This document shows, in pieces, positions 13,808 to 15,588 of a DNA stretch of 15,588 nt (its first letter is position 1; each line of letters opens with the position of its first letter). Origin of the DNA: Rhodobacterales bacterium UBA3080 (GTDB lineage Bacteria; Pseudomonadota; Alphaproteobacteria; Rhodobacterales; Rhodobacteraceae); assembly GCA_002366645.1 (NCBI GenBank), contig DFBM01000076.1, positions 12,523 to 28,110 of the forward strand, given 5' to 3'. The notes beneath the pieces were generated by a model. That model saw nothing but the letters and a program-made list of their open reading frames with translations. It was not told where the DNA came from and did not search any database. Made by a program: the position numbers and the translations under genes.

Positions 13808-15588
13808 TGATGATACGACCCGGAACCACGATCAGCTTTTTGGGCGCGTTGCCGTCCAAAGCCTTGATGACACTCTTGTCCGCGAGCGCAAGTTTTTCAA
13901 CCTCGAACTTCGATAAGTCTTTGGGGACTGAAATTTCAGAGCGCCGCTTGCCGTTGATCTGGATCGGCATGACGATGGTGTCATCGACCAACATTGCAGG
14001 GTCGACTTCCGGCCAGCGAGTCGTCGTGACCATGCCTTCGCCCCCCATCAACGCCCAGACTTCTTCGGAAAGATGCGGCGTCATCGGTTGCATTAACTGT
14101 GCCATGACCTTCATGGCCGCTTGTTTATCAGCCTTGCCGGCTTTGGATTTGGCCAACGTATTTGTGAATTCGTACAGCTTGGCGATGGCTTTGTTGAAGG
14201 CAAAGCCCTCGATTCCGGCAGTCGTTTCCGCAACAGCACGGTGCGTGGCTTTTTGAAGAGCGAGCGCCTCGTCAGGGGCTCCCGCCCCGTCCTCGGCGCT
14301 CTGGCTGATTTCATCAGCCAGTCTCCAGATACGCTGGATGTGTTTCCATGCGGCCTCGGCGCCCGCCGCAGTCCATTCGACATCGCGCTCGGGAGGGCTG
14401 TCGGACATAACGAACCAGCGCGCCGTATCGGCGCCGAACTGGTCGATGATGTCCTCGGGGTCCACCACGTTTTTCTTCGACTTGGACATCTTGATAATTG
14501 GGCCAACGTTAATCGGTTCGCCCGTGGCGCGCAGGGTCGCGCCCTCGGATGTACGGATGACATCGGTCGGATTATGATAGACGGGACGTCCATTTTCTTC
14601 GGTCGAATAAAATTCGTGTGTGACCATACCTTGCGTAAACAATGCATTAAACGGTTCAATCGCTTTGGCAGGCAGGTGCCCGGTTTTATGCATCGCGCGG
14701 GCGAAAAAGCGCGAGTAGAGAAGGTGAAGGATCGCGTGCTCGATGCCCCCGATATACTGGTCGACATTCATCCAATAGTCGGCTTCGGCCAGATCGGTCG
14801 GCGTTTCGGCGTTGGGCGAGGTGAAACGGGCGTAGTACCAGCTGCTGTCGACGAAAGTGTCCATTGTATCGGTTTCACGTTTAGCTGCGGCACCGCACTT
14901 CGGACATTCAACTTCGCGCCAAGTATCATGGCGGTCCAGCGGGTTGCCAGGACGGTCAAACGAGACATCCTCGGGTAACTTAACGGGCAGATTCTCTTTC
15001 TTCTCCGGTACAACCCCGCAAGTTTCACAGTGAATCACCGGAATCGGACAACCCCAATAACGTTGACGGCTGATACCCCAGTCGCGCAGACGATATTGGG
15101 TGACACCTTTGCCGTTTCCGGCCGTTTCCATGCGGTCCACGACTTCGGCTTTCGCGTCATCAATGGTTTTGCCGTTCAGGAACTCCGAATTTACAAGCGT
15201 GCCCGGTTCCGTAAACGCCTCGTTGCCAATCTCGAAGTCCTGACCATCGGCCGAGACCACAGCCTTCACATCGAGACCATACTTGCGGGCAAAATCGAGA
15301 TCGCGCTGGTCGTGTGCGGGGCAGCCAAAGATCGCGCCGGTGCCATAATCCATCAGGATGAAGTTTGCGATATAGACCGGTAGCTGCCAGTCAGGGTCAA
15401 ACGGGTGCGTGACCGTAATGCCGGTGTCATAGCCGAGCTTCGGGGCTTTCTCCATTTCCTCGGCCGAGGTGCCCATGCGTCGGCAATCAGCGTTGAACGT
15501 AGCGACTTCCGGATTGCCCTCGAGTGCCTTTGCAAGTGGGTGATCAGCCGAGATCGCCGCAAAACTGGCGCCAAACAATGTGTCGGGG
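13794..15588 (-). CDS. leuS: Leucyl-tRNA synthetase (partial, C-terminal ~600 residues)
   Basis: LeuRS charges tRNA-Leu. The window holds about the last 600 residues; the 5' part with the HIGH motif lies beyond the right edge, and the frame is open to base 15588. The piece begins in the CP1 editing domain (PDTLFGASF), followed by GTGAIFGCPAHDQRD, which holds the editing-site Asp. Two CXXC pairs (CETC and CPKC) form a zinc-binding insertion. KMSKSKKN (KMSKS at 14478-14492) is the ATP-binding loop, followed by the anticodon-binding helical domain and the C-terminal LIVVPGRIINVVI. A TTG at 15578 is an internal codon, not a start. It heads the leuS-lptE-holA-GST block. Confidence 0.97.
   Translation of the reverse strand, partial: PDTLFGASFAAISADHPLAKALEGNPEVATFNADCRRMGTSAEEMEKAPKLGYDTGITVTHPFDPDWQLPVYIANFILMDYGTGAIFGCPAHDQRDLDFARKYGLDVKAVVSADGQDFEIGNEAFTEPGTLVNSEFLNGKTIDDAKAEVVDRMETAGNGKGVTQYRLRDWGISRQRYWGCPIPVIHCETCGVVPEKKENLPVKLPEDVSFDRPGNPLDRHDTWREVECPKCGAAAKRETDTMDTFVDSSWYYARFTSPNAETPTDLAEADYWMNVDQYIGGIEHAILHLLYSRFFARAMHKTGHLPAKAIEPFNALFTQGMVTHEFYSTEENGRPVYHNPTDVIRTSEGATLRATGEPINVGPIIKMSKSKKNVVDPEDIIDQFGADTARWFVMSDSPPERDVEWTAAGAEAAWKHIQRIWRLADEISQSAEDGAGAPDEALALQKATHRAVAETTAGIEGFAFNKAIAKLYEFTNTLAKSKAGKADKQAAMKVMAQLMQPMTPHLSEEVWALMGGEGMVTTTRWPEVDPAMLVDDTIVMPIQINGKRRSEISVPKDLSKFEVEKLALADKSVIKALDGNAPKKLIVVPGRIINVVI

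Noticed and set aside
14121..14978. Plus-strand open frame of 285 codons inside leuS
   Set aside because: It lies antisense to the conserved KMSKS and zinc region of leuS and shows no domain of its own.
1..15588. Search for mobile elements, CRISPR arrays, defence or toxin-antitoxin genes, tRNAs and att sites
   Set aside because: No transposase, integrase, spaced repeat array, tRNA-like fold or defence domain could be supported; the window is compact core genome.

Overview
This window looks like chromosomal core DNA of an alphaproteobacterium, most likely a Rhodobacteraceae (Roseobacter-like) member with moderate GC. The evidence is the gene order and protein style: an Irr-type Fur regulator divergent from fabA-fabB-fabI, a leuS-lptE-holA block, an LptE with an N-terminal RRKFL motif, and a LivGF/Acs neighbourhood. 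The taxon is inferred from gene content only. I see no tRNA, rRNA, CRISPR array, insertion sequence or phage gene.

Region by region. (1) 1-2983, plus strand: the C-terminal end of a LivG-type ABC ATPase, a complete LivF-type ATPase overlapping it by 4 nt, and acetyl-CoA synthetase 38 nt downstream. A strong intrinsic terminator lies at 3085-3120, with an 18-bp perfect tandem duplication just before it. (2) 3125-4189, minus strand: an iron-response regulator of the Irr type and, 31 nt downstream of it, what I read as a decayed Stf0-family sulfotransferase. The sulfotransferase has lost its PAPS-binding N-terminal segment and is frameshifted. (3) 4190-4330: a divergent control region with two short inverted repeats. 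(4) 4331-6880, plus strand: fabA, fabB and fabI, the anaerobic unsaturated fatty acid branch plus enoyl-ACP reductase. (5) 6945-11684, plus strand: five tightly packed genes (HAD dehalogenase-like, alpha/beta hydrolase, serine/threonine dehydratase-like PLP enzyme, DAO-type FAD oxidoreductase, HI0933-like flavoprotein). Each junction overlaps by 4 nt or abuts directly, so they look translationally coupled. (6) 15588 back to 11681, minus strand: leuS (5' end outside the window), lptE, holA and a glutathione S-transferase, again overlapping or nearly so. The two opposing operons end on one shared CTAG palindrome.

How the genes work together: Acs supplies acetyl-CoA, FabA/FabB/FabI build fatty acids, and LptE and LeuRS/HolA serve outer-membrane assembly, translation and replication. 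These are largely housekeeping. I do not see a clear new biological system. The items most worth a second look are the eroded sulfotransferase, the 21-bp dyad over the irr promoter, the uncharacterised five-gene enzyme operon, and the Tat-like signal of LptE.
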